Shown here: piece by piece, positions 41,714 through 49,916 of the stretch
Numbering within the stretch: the first letter of the stretch is position 1
Layout of the letters: every line of letters begins with the position of its first letter
Assembly: GCA_015065725.1 (NCBI GenBank)
Contig: SVPV01000001.1
Span: 1 to 64,000 of the forward strand
Reading direction: 5' to 3'
DNA length: 64,000 nucleotides
Source: Oscillospiraceae bacterium
Lineage (GTDB): Bacteria; Bacillota; Clostridia; Oscillospirales; Acutalibacteraceae
Notes under the pieces: generated by a model
Databases searched by the model: none
The model's input: the letters and a program-made list of their open reading frames with translations, nothing else
Told to the model about the DNA's origin: nothing
Program-made: the position numbers and the translations under genes

Positions 41714-42478
41714 TTAATTGTTTTTATAATAAATTTCACGAAGACCGTCAAGCAAAAGGTTTTCGTCATAGATTACGGTGTGTTTACAGTGGGTTATAAT
41801 TTCCTTTGAAAGACCGCCTGTTGCTACCACAGCAGCGTTAGAGCCAAGCTCGGTTTCAATTCTTTCAAGCAGACCGTCAAGCATGGCGGCGGTACCGTAC
41901 ACAAGACCCGATTTCATACAGTCTACCGTATTAGTACCTATAACACTTTTAGGTGCTTCTATATTAATAGACGGCAACTGTGCTGTATTTTCGGCGAGTG
42001 CTTTTAGGGTAAGCCTTACACCTGCGGCAATAACTCCGCCTAAAAACGAGCCGTTTTTATCCACTACACTAATTGTAGATGCTGTGCCCATATCTATTAT
42101 AATACAGGGTAGGGTGTATTTTGAAATTGCACCTACCGCACCTACAACAAGATCGGCACCAAGCTGTGCAGGGTTATCGATTTTTATGTTAAGACCTGTT
42201 TTAACCCCAGGGCCGACCATTAAAGGCACTATCTGGCAAAGTGTAAAAACCGCCTTTGAAACAAATTCGCCAACCTGTGGCACTACAGAGGAAATTATAC
42301 AGTCCTCAACCTTTTCATAGGGCTGATTATAAAGTGCCAAAATTTCCTTTAATGCTACAGCGTATTGGTCACTTGTCATATTATGGTCGGTGGCAATTCT
42401 TGCGGTAAAGGTTAAAACATCGCCCGAGTAACCGCCTAGTGTGATATTTGTATTACCAATGTCGATAGCAAGTAGCAT
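41714..42478 (-). CDS. coaX: Type III pantothenate kinase
   Basis: MLLAIDIGNTNITLGGY, IDMGTASTISVV. Confidence 0.96.
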   Translation of the reverse strand: MLLAIDIGNTNITLGGYSGDVLTFTARIATDHNMTSDQYAVALKEILALYNQPYEKVEDCIISSVVPQVGEFVSKAVFTLCQIVPLMVGPGVKTGLNIKIDNPAQLGADLVVGAVGAISKYTLPCIIIDMGTASTISVVDKNGSFLGGVIAAGVRLTLKALAENTAQLPSINIEAPKSVIGTNTVDCMKSGLVYGTAAMLDGLLERIETELGSNAAVVATGGLSKEIITHCKHTVIYDENLLLDGLREIYYKNN

Positions 42479-42515
42479 AAAACCCCACCTTTAAAGTTTT
42501 GTAATCAAAAAAAAT

Positions 42516-42531
42516 AGTCCTGTCACACTAA
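42516..42531 (+). repeat. 16-nt match to the tRNA-like fragment at 12047-12062
   Basis: agtcctgtcacactaa at both loci. Confidence 0.4.
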
Positions 42532-42555
42532 TATACATATTATATATAAATTTAT

Positions 42556-42591
42556 AAAAAAAATCAACACTCTTCTTGCGAAGAATGTTGA
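42556..42591 (-). terminator. Intrinsic terminator after DUF554 gene
   Basis: minus strand tcaacattcttc-gcaa-gaagagtgttga + T8. Confidence 0.85.
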
Positions 42592-42599
42592 CTTTTCTG

Positions 42600-43328
42600 T
42601 TAAATAAACTTTATTGGTAAAAACGCACACGCAACTGCAAGAACGATTGCGGGTAGCAGATTGGCTACCTTGATTTTTTTACCGAACACGAGATTGATGC
42701 CGACGCAGAAAATCAGAATGTTACCAACTACCGAAAGGTAAAGCAACGCCGTTTCGGTCATAATGGGTTTAATAAGCACCGAAAGTGCTGTTATTCCGCC
42801 CTGTAGGAGTGCTACAGGAATTGCCGAAAATAAAGTTCCCTTGCCAAGTGAAGCAGACATAACCATTAATATAATAAAGTCAAGTATAGATTTTGTGGCA
42901 AGTATCGTGTAATCACCATAGAGCCCATCGTTGATTGAACCGACAATCGCCATAGCACCTATGCAGACAGTAAATGTAGCATTTACGAAACCTTCAATAA
43001 AATTGCCATCCTTGGTGCTGTGGGTTTTCTTTTTTAACCAAGCACCGAATTTTTCAAAGCCGCCCTCAATATCGATTATTTCACCAATCAGTGCACCAAG
43101 GGCAAGACAGCCGATAATAAGAAAATCTCCGCCGTAAACCATTTTGCCGTCAACTACAGAAAACATTCCCTTAAATGCCCCAGCAGAGCCAATGAATATA
43201 ACCGAAAGTCCGCATGCTTTACATAACATATCACGGTGCCTATCGCCGATAAACCGTCCAAAAAGCATACCGAGAAGTCCGCCAACAAAAATAGCGGCAA
43301 CATTAATAATTGTGCCAAGTCCGTGCAT
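42600..43328 (-). CDS. DUF554-family membrane protein
   Basis: MHGLGTIINVAAIFVGGLLGMLFGRFI... Confidence 0.85.
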   Translation of the reverse strand: MHGLGTIINVAAIFVGGLLGMLFGRFIGDRHRDMLCKACGLSVIFIGSAGAFKGMFSVVDGKMVYGGDFLIIGCLALGALIGEIIDIEGGFEKFGAWLKKKTHSTKDGNFIEGFVNATFTVCIGAMAIVGSINDGLYGDYTILATKSILDFIILMVMSASLGKGTLFSAIPVALLQGGITALSVLIKPIMTETALLYLSVVGNILIFCVGINLVFGKKIKVANLLPAIVLAVACAFLPIKFI

Positions 43329-43467
43329 TTTCCGTCCGTCTTTCTTTATATGATATAAATCGGCAGCACTACAAAACCGCCGATTTAAAGTATAATCTTT
43401 TTAAACTTTACTGTCAATATTCTTTTCCTCGATTGTTGGGAGTAAAGGCTTTATATCAGCCTAACTG

Positions 43468-43499
43468 AAAAACCGACTTGTTTTAACAAGTCGGTTTTT
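43468..43499. terminator. Intrinsic terminator downstream of tRNA-Ala
   Basis: aaaaaccgacttg/caagtcggttttt. Confidence 0.9.
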
Positions 43500-43500
43500 C

Positions 43501-43576
43501 TGGTGGAGATAAGGGGGTTCGAACCCCTGACCTCTTGACTGCCAGTCAAGCGCTCTCCCAGCTGAGCTATACCCCC
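43501..43576 (-). tRNA. tRNA-Ala (anticodon GGC)
   Basis: GGGGGTATAGCTCAGCTGGGAGAGCGCTTGACTGGCAGTCAAGAGGTCAGGGGTTCGAACCCCCTTATCTCCACCA folds as cloverleaf; encoded CCA. Confidence 0.97.
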
Positions 43577-43679
43577 AATTTGAAGTAATTAGTAAGAAGT
43601 AATAGTGAAGAAGTAAAATATACATTCTAAATTACCTATGTATAATAACATAGGTGATTTAAAATATCAAGAAAAATTT

Positions 43680-44882
43680 TTACTTTTGTTGGTCGGGCTT
43701 TTCGGTGTCTATGGTGGTCGCTCTTTTAATGCTTTTGTTGCCAAATTTATCACGAACAATACGTAAAGAGTTTTCTATTAACTCGGCTTTTTCATCATCC
43801 TTTTCGTCCATGAATAAATTCAGTTGCTCAGCAAAGCCGTCGTCCTTTAAATTAGTTACCCTAAATCCTACTGAGCGTAGCGGTAAACTCCAATTATAGT
43901 GTGCTTTAAAAATTTCGATAGCCCGTCTTGATAATTCAATAGAAATATTCGTAGGCTTTTGAAGTGTTTGGGCGAATTCTTTTACTTCAAGAGTGGTGGT
44001 GCGTGTATGCACCTGAATTGTAGCTGCAAAAAGATTTTTGGCGTATAGCTCGCGTGCTATTTCCTCACCGATTTTAAGAAATATTTTCCAAACATCTTCT
44101 ACGGTTTTTATATCCTCAGACGGTGTTACCGACCTACCTATACTTTTCGGCTTGTCGTTGGGTGTAGGCACAGCCACAGGTGAATTATCTTCACCCATAG
44201 CGTACCGATACAAGCTTTCACCGTTTTTGCCAAGCAATTTTTCCAAAGCTTTTTTATTGCAAAGGGTTATATCGCCAATGGTGAATATTCCCGATTTTTT
44301 AAGCCTGTCGGCTGTGCTTTTACCTACAAATAGAAGGTCGCTTACAGGCAATTTCCAAACCAAATCTTTGAAATTTTCGCGGTTTATAACGGTTACGGCG
44401 TCGGGTTTTTTCATATCTGACCCCAACTTTGCGAAAACCTTATTAAAGCTTACTCCTACAGATATTGTGATACCAAGCTTTTCCTTTATTTCACGGCGTA
44501 TTTTATGGGCGATTTCTACTTCGTTTCCAAAAATCAAGGTGCTGCCTGTTACGTCAAGCCAACATTCGTCAATACCAAACGGTTCTATTTGGTCGGTGTA
44601 TTTTGCATATATTGCCTGTGCTTTTTTTGAAAATTCGTGATATTTATCGTACATCGGCGGAATTGTTATAAGCTCAGGACATTTTGCCTTGGCTTCCCAA
44701 ATGGCCTCTGCTGTTTTAACGCCGTAAGACTTTGCAATTTCATTTTTTGCAAGCACTATTCCGTGGCGTTCCTTTTCGCTACCCGTTACGGCTACAGGCA
44801 GATTATAAAGGGTAGGATTATATAAAAGCGAAACCGATGCAAAAAAATTATTAAGGTCACAGTGTAAAATTTTTCTGTCCAA
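43680..44882 (-). CDS. dinB: DNA polymerase IV
   Basis: Y-family motifs; LHCDLNNFFASV; TTG start. Confidence 0.94.
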   Translation of the reverse strand: MDRKILHCDLNNFFASVSLLYNPTLYNLPVAVTGSEKERHGIVLAKNEIAKSYGVKTAEAIWEAKAKCPELITIPPMYDKYHEFSKKAQAIYAKYTDQIEPFGIDECWLDVTGSTLIFGNEVEIAHKIRREIKEKLGITISVGVSFNKVFAKLGSDMKKPDAVTVINRENFKDLVWKLPVSDLLFVGKSTADRLKKSGIFTIGDITLCNKKALEKLLGKNGESLYRYAMGEDNSPVAVPTPNDKPKSIGRSVTPSEDIKTVEDVWKIFLKIGEEIARELYAKNLFAATIQVHTRTTTLEVKEFAQTLQKPTNISIELSRRAIEIFKAHYNWSLPLRSVGFRVTNLKDDGFAEQLNLFMDEKDDEKAELIENSLRIVRDKFGNKSIKRATTIDTEKPDQQK

Positions 44883-44895
44883 CTCTTTTCGCCTC

Positions 44896-44909
44896 CAAAC
44901 AAATGTTCT
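44896..44909 (-). promoter_or_regulatory. LexA-like SOS box
   Basis: AGAACATTTGTTTG vs CGAAC-N4-GTTCG, 2 mismatches in the 10 defined positions. Confidence 0.5.
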
Positions 44910-44917
44910 TAATATTT

Positions 44918-44945
44918 AGTATACACAAAATTATGTATTTGTAAA
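44918..44945 (-). promoter_or_regulatory. dinB promoter
   Basis: TTTACA-N16-TATACT on minus strand. Confidence 0.6.
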
Positions 44946-45263
44946 GTCTAACGGTTCAAAAATCTTAAGGGCGTTTGTATGCAGTCTTTCAATATGGCGT
45001 GTACTGTAATTCATACAAAATGCTATTTCTTCAAGGGTTTTACCGCATTGGTATTTTTGTGCTAAAATTTCGCTGAAGATGGGGTTGCCTAAAAGACTGA
45101 TTTCATTTTCGATTTTATCACGCAGTTTTGTAGACTCTAAAAGCTGAGGTTTTAATCTTTCGGCATCCTCAGGATAATCGGCTATAAGCTCAGAAAGACG
45201 TCTTATTTTTGCTTGATACATTTTGTAATTTAGTAAATATTGCTTTTTTTCATTTAGTGTCAT
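44931..45263 (-). CDS. Phage-type sigma-70 region 4-like protein
   Basis: C-terminal KYQCGKTLEEIAFCMNYSTRHIERLHTNAL HTH. Confidence 0.7.
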   Translation of the reverse strand: MTLNEKKQYLLNYKMYQAKIRRLSELIADYPEDAERLKPQLLESTKLRDKIENEISLLGNPIFSEILAQKYQCGKTLEEIAFCMNYSTRHIERLHTNALKIFEPLDFTNT

Positions 45264-45280
45264 TTGTTTTTACCTTCTTT

Positions 45281-45655
45281 TTACGTATGGTTTTTTAAGA
45301 TTTTTCCTACAAAATTTCCGTATGTATAATGGGTTTTGTGTTGTTTGTTGTAGAGCTCAATTTGCCTTACTATCGAAATTAGTGAACTGTTTTCGTAAAG
45401 CTGACGTCGGCGGGATTGCTCACGCCACATAAACTCGCCCCTTGTTTTGCACTCTTTTGAGCAATATTCTGTATTGGCTTTATTAAGCCTTCTGCCACAA
45501 CAGCGACAGTGTGGAGTTTTTGCTTTCTCAAAATTATATGACTTACAGTTTGGGCAAACCCTTATTTTTTCAAAGGGCGGTGAGTTGAGCGAGTGCTTCT
45601 CAATTCTTGTATCGGCGTATAAAAATTCAAATCCACAGTCCTTACAATAGTACAT
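45281..45655 (-). CDS. Zinc-ribbon/zinc-finger protein of unknown function
   Basis: MYYCKDCGFEF...CPNCKSYN...CRCCGRRL...YCSKECK. Confidence 0.65.
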   Translation of the reverse strand: MYYCKDCGFEFLYADTRIEKHSLNSPPFEKIRVCPNCKSYNFEKAKTPHCRCCGRRLNKANTEYCSKECKTRGEFMWREQSRRRQLYENSSLISIVRQIELYNKQHKTHYTYGNFVGKILKNHT

Positions 45656-45680
45656 ACAATATGCTCCTTTAAAATAAATG

Positions 45681-45709
45681 TTGACTTTTACGAAAATATA
45701 TAATATAAT
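45681..45709 (+). promoter_or_regulatory. sigma-A-type promoter (plus strand)
   Basis: TTGACT-N17-TATAAT upstream of XRE gene. Confidence 0.65.
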
Positions 45710-45728
45710 TCGCTTGTAAGGCAAAAAA

Positions 45729-45808
45729 ATTACTAAATTTCGTATTTCGAGCATATTATATTACGAGAAATCGTAATTGTCAAGGACAAGATTACGAAAT
45801 TTCATAAT
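45729..45808. promoter_or_regulatory. Three ATTACGA-N4-TCGTAAT-type operators
   Basis: ATTACTA-aatt-TCGTATT (45729-45746), ATTACGA-gaaa-TCGTAAT (45760-45777), ATTACGA-aatt-TCATAAT (45791-45808). Confidence 0.75.
45755..45783 (-). promoter_or_regulatory. Consensus sigma-A promoter (minus strand)
   Basis: TTGACA-N17-TATAAT; spacer is the central operator. Confidence 0.85.
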
Positions 45809-45840
45809 TTGTACTTTCTTACAAAAAAGGGGAAAAGAAT

Positions 45841-46173
45841 ATGACAGAAATATATACGCGTATAGAAAATTTATGCAAAGAAAAGGGGATAAACATTACA
45901 TTTTTATGTTCTAGCTGCGGTATTCCAAGGGCATCGCTTTCGGATTACAAAAACGGCAGAAAGAAAAGCCTTTCGGCAGATACACTCTCCCGTATAGCAG
46001 AATATTTTAATGTTAGTGTTGACTATCTTTATGGCGGAGCAAATAATATACCTAGTGACGAGGGCCTTAAAATCGCACTTTTCGGGGGAAGCGAAAATAT
46101 AAGCGATGAAAAGCTTGAGGAGGTAAAACGCTACGCCAGATATATTATGGAGCGTGAAAATGAAAACAAATGA
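45841..46173 (+). CDS. XRE-family HTH repressor
   Basis: INITFLCSSCGIPRASLSDYKNGRKKSLSADTLSRIAEYFNVSVDYLYG. Confidence 0.92.
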   Translation: MTEIYTRIENLCKEKGINITFLCSSCGIPRASLSDYKNGRKKSLSADTLSRIAEYFNVSVDYLYGGANNIPSDEGLKIALFGGSENISDEKLEEVKRYARYIMERENENK

Positions 46174-46561
46174 CCTTTATAAGATTGCTGAACAGTCGGG
46201 CATACAGGTTGATAGGTACGATTTAAAGTTAAACAGGTCGGTATCTGCACTTTATATGGACAAGCTTTTTGTAGGACTTGACAACAATATAAGCGGTGCA
46301 GAGGAACGGGTTTGCTTGGCACACGAAATAGGGCATTGTGAAACCTGCAGTTTTTACAATATAAATTCCCCCTTAGATGTAAGGGGGAAGCATGAAAGAC
46401 GTGCAAATGTGTGGGCAATAAAGGCTATGATACCGTATACCGATTATATTGAAGCACTAAAACAAGGTAAAACCAACATTTATAGCCTTGCGGATTTTTT
46501 CGGTGTAACCGAAGATTTTATGCGTAAGGTAGTGGATTATTACAATTCTAATAGCATATAA
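46160..46561 (+). CDS. ImmA/IrrE-family metallopeptidase
   Basis: CLAHEIGHCE HExxH motif; overlaps upstream XRE gene. Confidence 0.9.
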   Translation: MKTNDLYKIAEQSGIQVDRYDLKLNRSVSALYMDKLFVGLDNNISGAEERVCLAHEIGHCETCSFYNINSPLDVRGKHERRANVWAIKAMIPYTDYIEALKQGKTNIYSLADFFGVTEDFMRKVVDYYNSNSI

Positions 46562-46568
46562 TTACTTT

Positions 46569-46805
46569 TTAATTTTTGCCTGATAAATGCTTGTTGTATC
46601 CATCATCGTCGGGGCTTGCTTCCTTTGCAGCTTTTTTTGAAAGACCTTGCGAAATGGCAGGGTATTTGTTACCCGAATCGGCGGTTGGCTGAATTTCGTA
46701 GGTGCCGTATTTGTTTATAAGTTCAAAACAGCTTTCGGGTTGTCCCATTACGGCGTCGGCGGGTAGCTGTGTGTTCATTCGTTTTTTTGAATCGTCTTTA
46801 CTCAT
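46569..46805 (-). CDS. Small hydrophilic protein of unknown function
   Basis: MSKDDSKKRMNTQLPADAVMGQPE...; own ORF with upstream aaaaggatg. Confidence 0.5.
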   Translation of the reverse strand: MSKDDSKKRMNTQLPADAVMGQPESCFELINKYGTYEIQPTADSGNKYPAISQGLSKKAAKEASPDDDGYNKHLSGKN

Positions 46806-46865
46806 AAAAATCATCCTTTTTATTTATTTGTATTATTATGTGTAAAATCTTACCGATAATTCGTT

Positions 46866-46894
46866 TGACAGGGCTTATTCTGTGTGGTATAATA
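46866..46894 (+). promoter_or_regulatory. Consensus sigma-A promoter of serS
   Basis: TTGACA-N17-TATAAT. Confidence 0.85.
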
Positions 46895-46926
46895 CTCACG
46901 TTAAATTCCGGTTTGGAGGAGAAATA

Positions 46927-48225
46927 ATGTTAGATATTCGTTTTATTTGTGATAATCCTGATTTAGTTAAGGAAAATATTAAAAAGAAATTCAAGGATTC
47001 AAAGTTGCCTTTGGTGGACGAGCTTATTGCACTTTACAAAGAAAAGTGTGATGCTAACAGCCGTGCTAACGAGCTTCGTTCTAATCGTAACAAGGTAAGT
47101 AAGCAGATAGGTGTGCTTATGGGCCAAGGCAAGCGTGACGAAGCTGAGCAGATGAAAAAACTAGTTAGCGAGCAGGCAGAAGAGCTAAAGGCACTTGAGG
47201 AAAAGGAAGCAGAGCTTGAGGTTCGCGTTCGCGACATTCAGATGAAGATACCGAACATTGTTGACGAAAGCGTGCCTGTAGGTCGTGATGATAGCGAGAA
47301 TGTTGAGGTAGAGCAGTTTGGCGAAAAAACACAGCCCGACTTTGAAATTCCTTATCACACCGATATTATGGCACATTTTAACGGCATTGATAAGGAAGCT
47401 GCAGGCAGAGTAGCAGGCGAAGGCTTTTATTACCTTATGGGTGATATTGCAAGACTTCATTCGGCTGTACTTTCGTACGCTAGGGACTTTATGATTGATA
47501 AGGGCTTTACCTACTGCATACCGCCCTTTATGATTAGAAGTAATGTTGTTACAGGTGTTATGAGCTTTGAGGAAATGGATGCTATGATGTATAAGATTGA
47601 GGGTGAAGACCTTTATCTTATCGGTACATCTGAACACTCTATGATAGGTAAGTTTATTGACACGATTACAGAGGAGGAGAAGCTTCCTTTAACACTTACA
47701 AGCTATTCACCTTGTTTCCGTAAAGAAAAGGGTGCTCACGGTATAGAGGAACGCGGTATTTACCGTATACATCAGTTTGAAAAACAGGAAATGATAGTTA
47801 TTTGTAAGCCTGAGGAGAGTATGGATTGGTTCCATAAAATGTGGAGCTACTCGGTTGAGCTTTTCCGCAGTCTTGATGTACCTGTAAGAACACTTGAGTG
47901 CTGCACAGGTGACCTTGCCGACCTTAAGGTTAAGTCTTATGATATTGAGGCTTGGAGTCCTAAACAGCAGAAGTATTTTGAGGTATGCTCCTGCTCAAAT
48001 CTCGGGGATGCACAGGCAAGAAGACTTGGTATTCGTGTTCGCGGCGAGGACGGTAAAAAATATTTGGCACATACCCTTAATAACACCGTTGTTGCACCGC
48101 CCCGTATGCTAATAGCTTTACTTGAAAACAATCTTTCGTTTGACGGCGAAAAGTATACCCTTAAAATTCCTAAGGCTTTACAGTCTTATATGGGCGGAAA
48201 AACCGAAATTGTTTCTACAAATTAA
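46927..48225 (+). CDS. serS: Seryl-tRNA synthetase
   Basis: MLDIRFICDNPDLVKENIKKK; class II motifs; start behind ggaggag. Confidence 0.98.
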   Translation: MLDIRFICDNPDLVKENIKKKFKDSKLPLVDELIALYKEKCDANSRANELRSNRNKVSKQIGVLMGQGKRDEAEQMKKLVSEQAEELKALEEKEAELEVRVRDIQMKIPNIVDESVPVGRDDSENVEVEQFGEKTQPDFEIPYHTDIMAHFNGIDKEAAGRVAGEGFYYLMGDIARLHSAVLSYARDFMIDKGFTYCIPPFMIRSNVVTGVMSFEEMDAMMYKIEGEDLYLIGTSEHSMIGKFIDTITEEEKLPLTLTSYSPCFRKEKGAHGIEERGIYRIHQFEKQEMIVICKPEESMDWFHKMWSYSVELFRSLDVPVRTLECCTGDLADLKVKSYDIEAWSPKQQKYFEVCSCSNLGDAQARRLGIRVRGEDGKKYLAHTLNNTVVAPPRMLIALLENNLSFDGEKYTLKIPKALQSYMGGKTEIVSTN

Positions 48226-48233
48226 TAACACAG

Positions 48234-48269
48234 AAAAAGCGTTGTCTTCGAGTAGAAGACAACGCTTTT
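48234..48269. terminator. Intrinsic terminator
   Basis: aaaagcgttgtcttc/gaagacaacgctttt. Confidence 0.9.
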
Positions 48270-48286
48270 AAAATACTGTTAAAGGT

Positions 48287-49126
48287 TTATTCGTCGAGGT
48301 CTAATGTTACGTCAAGCCACTTCTTTAATGCTACCAACCAATCGGCTGTAAGCTTTAAGTTTTTATCAAGCGGCGGACAGGTAACACGGTCGGCGGTAGC
48401 AAGTCCGTGCTGACCGTATGGGTAAATATGTAATTCGTAAGGGATACCGCACTTGCTCAAAGCATCTGCATATAAAAGACTGTTTTGTACAGGCACTGCT
48501 TGGTCGGTGGTGGTGTGCCAAATAAATGCAGGAGGAGTTTTTTCGTTTACAAGCTTGTTACAAGAATATTTGTCTAATTCTTCCGCGGTTTCGGGGTAAC
48601 TGCCTAAAAGATTTAAAAAGCTTCCCTTGTGTGCATGTTCTGGGTCTGCTGTTATTACGGGATAGCAAAGAATTGTAGCATTTACTGGATAACTTTCGGG
48701 GAACCTTTCACGAATTTCGGGCATATCAAAGCTTGTTGAATAATGGGCGGATAAGTGTCCTCCCGCAGAGAAGCCTATGATTGCAATTTTGTTAGTGTCA
48801 CAATCCCATTTTTCTGTGTTTTTATGGATTAAATCCATAGCTGCAGCTACTTCAATAAGTTGGGTCGGAAAACGGTTTTCAGCACAGGAATATTTTAAAA
48901 CAAAGGCGTTAAATCCAAGGGCTGCAAAACGCAGGGCAAAGGGTTCTGCCTCTCGATTAGAACAACTTGCATATCCGCCTCCCGGTATTACTAACATACA
49001 AGGTCTGCTATCTTTTTTGATTTCAGGATAATCATTGTAGGGCAGATAAACGGTTAGGGTGGGGTCACATCCGTTTTCGCTTAAAAAAGGATAAATTTCT
49101 TTAAGTTTTATTGTTTCCAATTTCAT
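48287..49126 (-). CDS. Alpha/beta hydrolase (acetyl-esterase-like)
   Basis: MLVIPGGGY oxyanion-type motif, GFSAGGHLSA nucleophile elbow. Confidence 0.85.
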   Translation of the reverse strand: MKLETIKLKEIYPFLSENGCDPTLTVYLPYNDYPEIKKDSRPCMLVIPGGGYASCSNREAEPFALRFAALGFNAFVLKYSCAENRFPTQLIEVAAAMDLIHKNTEKWDCDTNKIAIIGFSAGGHLSAHYSTSFDMPEIRERFPESYPVNATILCYPVITADPEHAHKGSFLNLLGSYPETAEELDKYSCNKLVNEKTPPAFIWHTTTDQAVPVQNSLLYADALSKCGIPYELHIYPYGQHGLATADRVTCPPLDKNLKLTADWLVALKKWLDVTLDLDE

Positions 49127-49138
49127 AATCTTAACCTC

Positions 49139-49672
49139 TTATTTGCAAAAGGTATCAACGTATGAGTTGATGCAGTTTTCTATTATTTGCTTTGCTTCTT
49201 CGGGACCTTGCTCCTCGTTTACAACGGTTTCTTTTTCTTCAAGATTTTTATAAACGGTAAAGAAATGTCTAATTTCGTTACAAACGTGACTTGGTAGGTC
49301 GGAAATACTCTTATAAGAAGAATATGTTGGGTCATTAAAGGGAATAGCTATGATTTTTTCGTCTAGCTTGCCGCTGTCAAGCATTTTAATAACGCCTATA
49401 GGGTAGCATCTTACAAGACTTAACGGAACCAGACTTTCACTTGAAAGCACAAGCACGTCCAAGGGGTCGCCATCGTCGGCAAAGGTTCTTGGAATAAAAC
49501 CATAGTTTGCAGGATAGTGTGTAGAGGTGTAAAGAATACGGTCAAGAATTATATGACCGGTTTCCTTGTCAAGCTCGTATTTGTTTTTGGAACCCTTTTC
49601 AATTTCAATAACGGCAATAAAGTCCTCTTTATGTATGCGAGATGGGGAAATATTATGCCAAATGTTATTCAT
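49139..49672 (-). CDS. ppa: Inorganic pyrophosphatase (family I)
   Basis: EIEKGSKNKYELDKETG, DGDPLDVLVL. Confidence 0.93.
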   Translation of the reverse strand: MNNIWHNISPSRIHKEDFIAVIEIEKGSKNKYELDKETGHIILDRILYTSTHYPANYGFIPRTFADDGDPLDVLVLSSESLVPLSLVRCYPIGVIKMLDSGKLDEKIIAIPFNDPTYSSYKSISDLPSHVCNEIRHFFTVYKNLEEKETVVNEEQGPEEAKQIIENCINSYVDTFCK

Positions 49673-49839
49673 AAAAGCACGCCCTTTATAGATATATATT
49701 TTAAATATTTTAGCATACAGACCGTTTTAATTCAATAGGTAAATGTGTTTTTTGGGGTCGATATAGGGTGTTTTCTAAAACATTATCGCATTAGCTAAAA
49801 AATACTTATAAAAAAATTTAAATTTGATGAAATTTTTGA

Positions 49840-49868
49840 TTTACATTTGGATATTTTTTTGGTATACT
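49840..49868 (+). promoter_or_regulatory. sigma-A-type promoter
   Basis: TTTACA-N17-TATACT. Confidence 0.7.
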
Positions 49869-49916
49869 ATATTCCGTAATGTTTATTGATTTTGATATCT
49901 GTAAGGAGAGTTTTTT

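Noticed and set aside
45841-46561. XRE + ImmA as a classic toxin-antitoxin pair
   Set aside because: HExxH and the gene order fit ImmR/ImmA-type repressor/protease better than a RES or Fic-type toxin; divergent operators support a regulatory switch.
46805-46927. Possible T-box leader for serS
   Set aside because: The consensus promoter at 46866-46894 leaves only a ~25-nt leader; no T-box or specifier structure.
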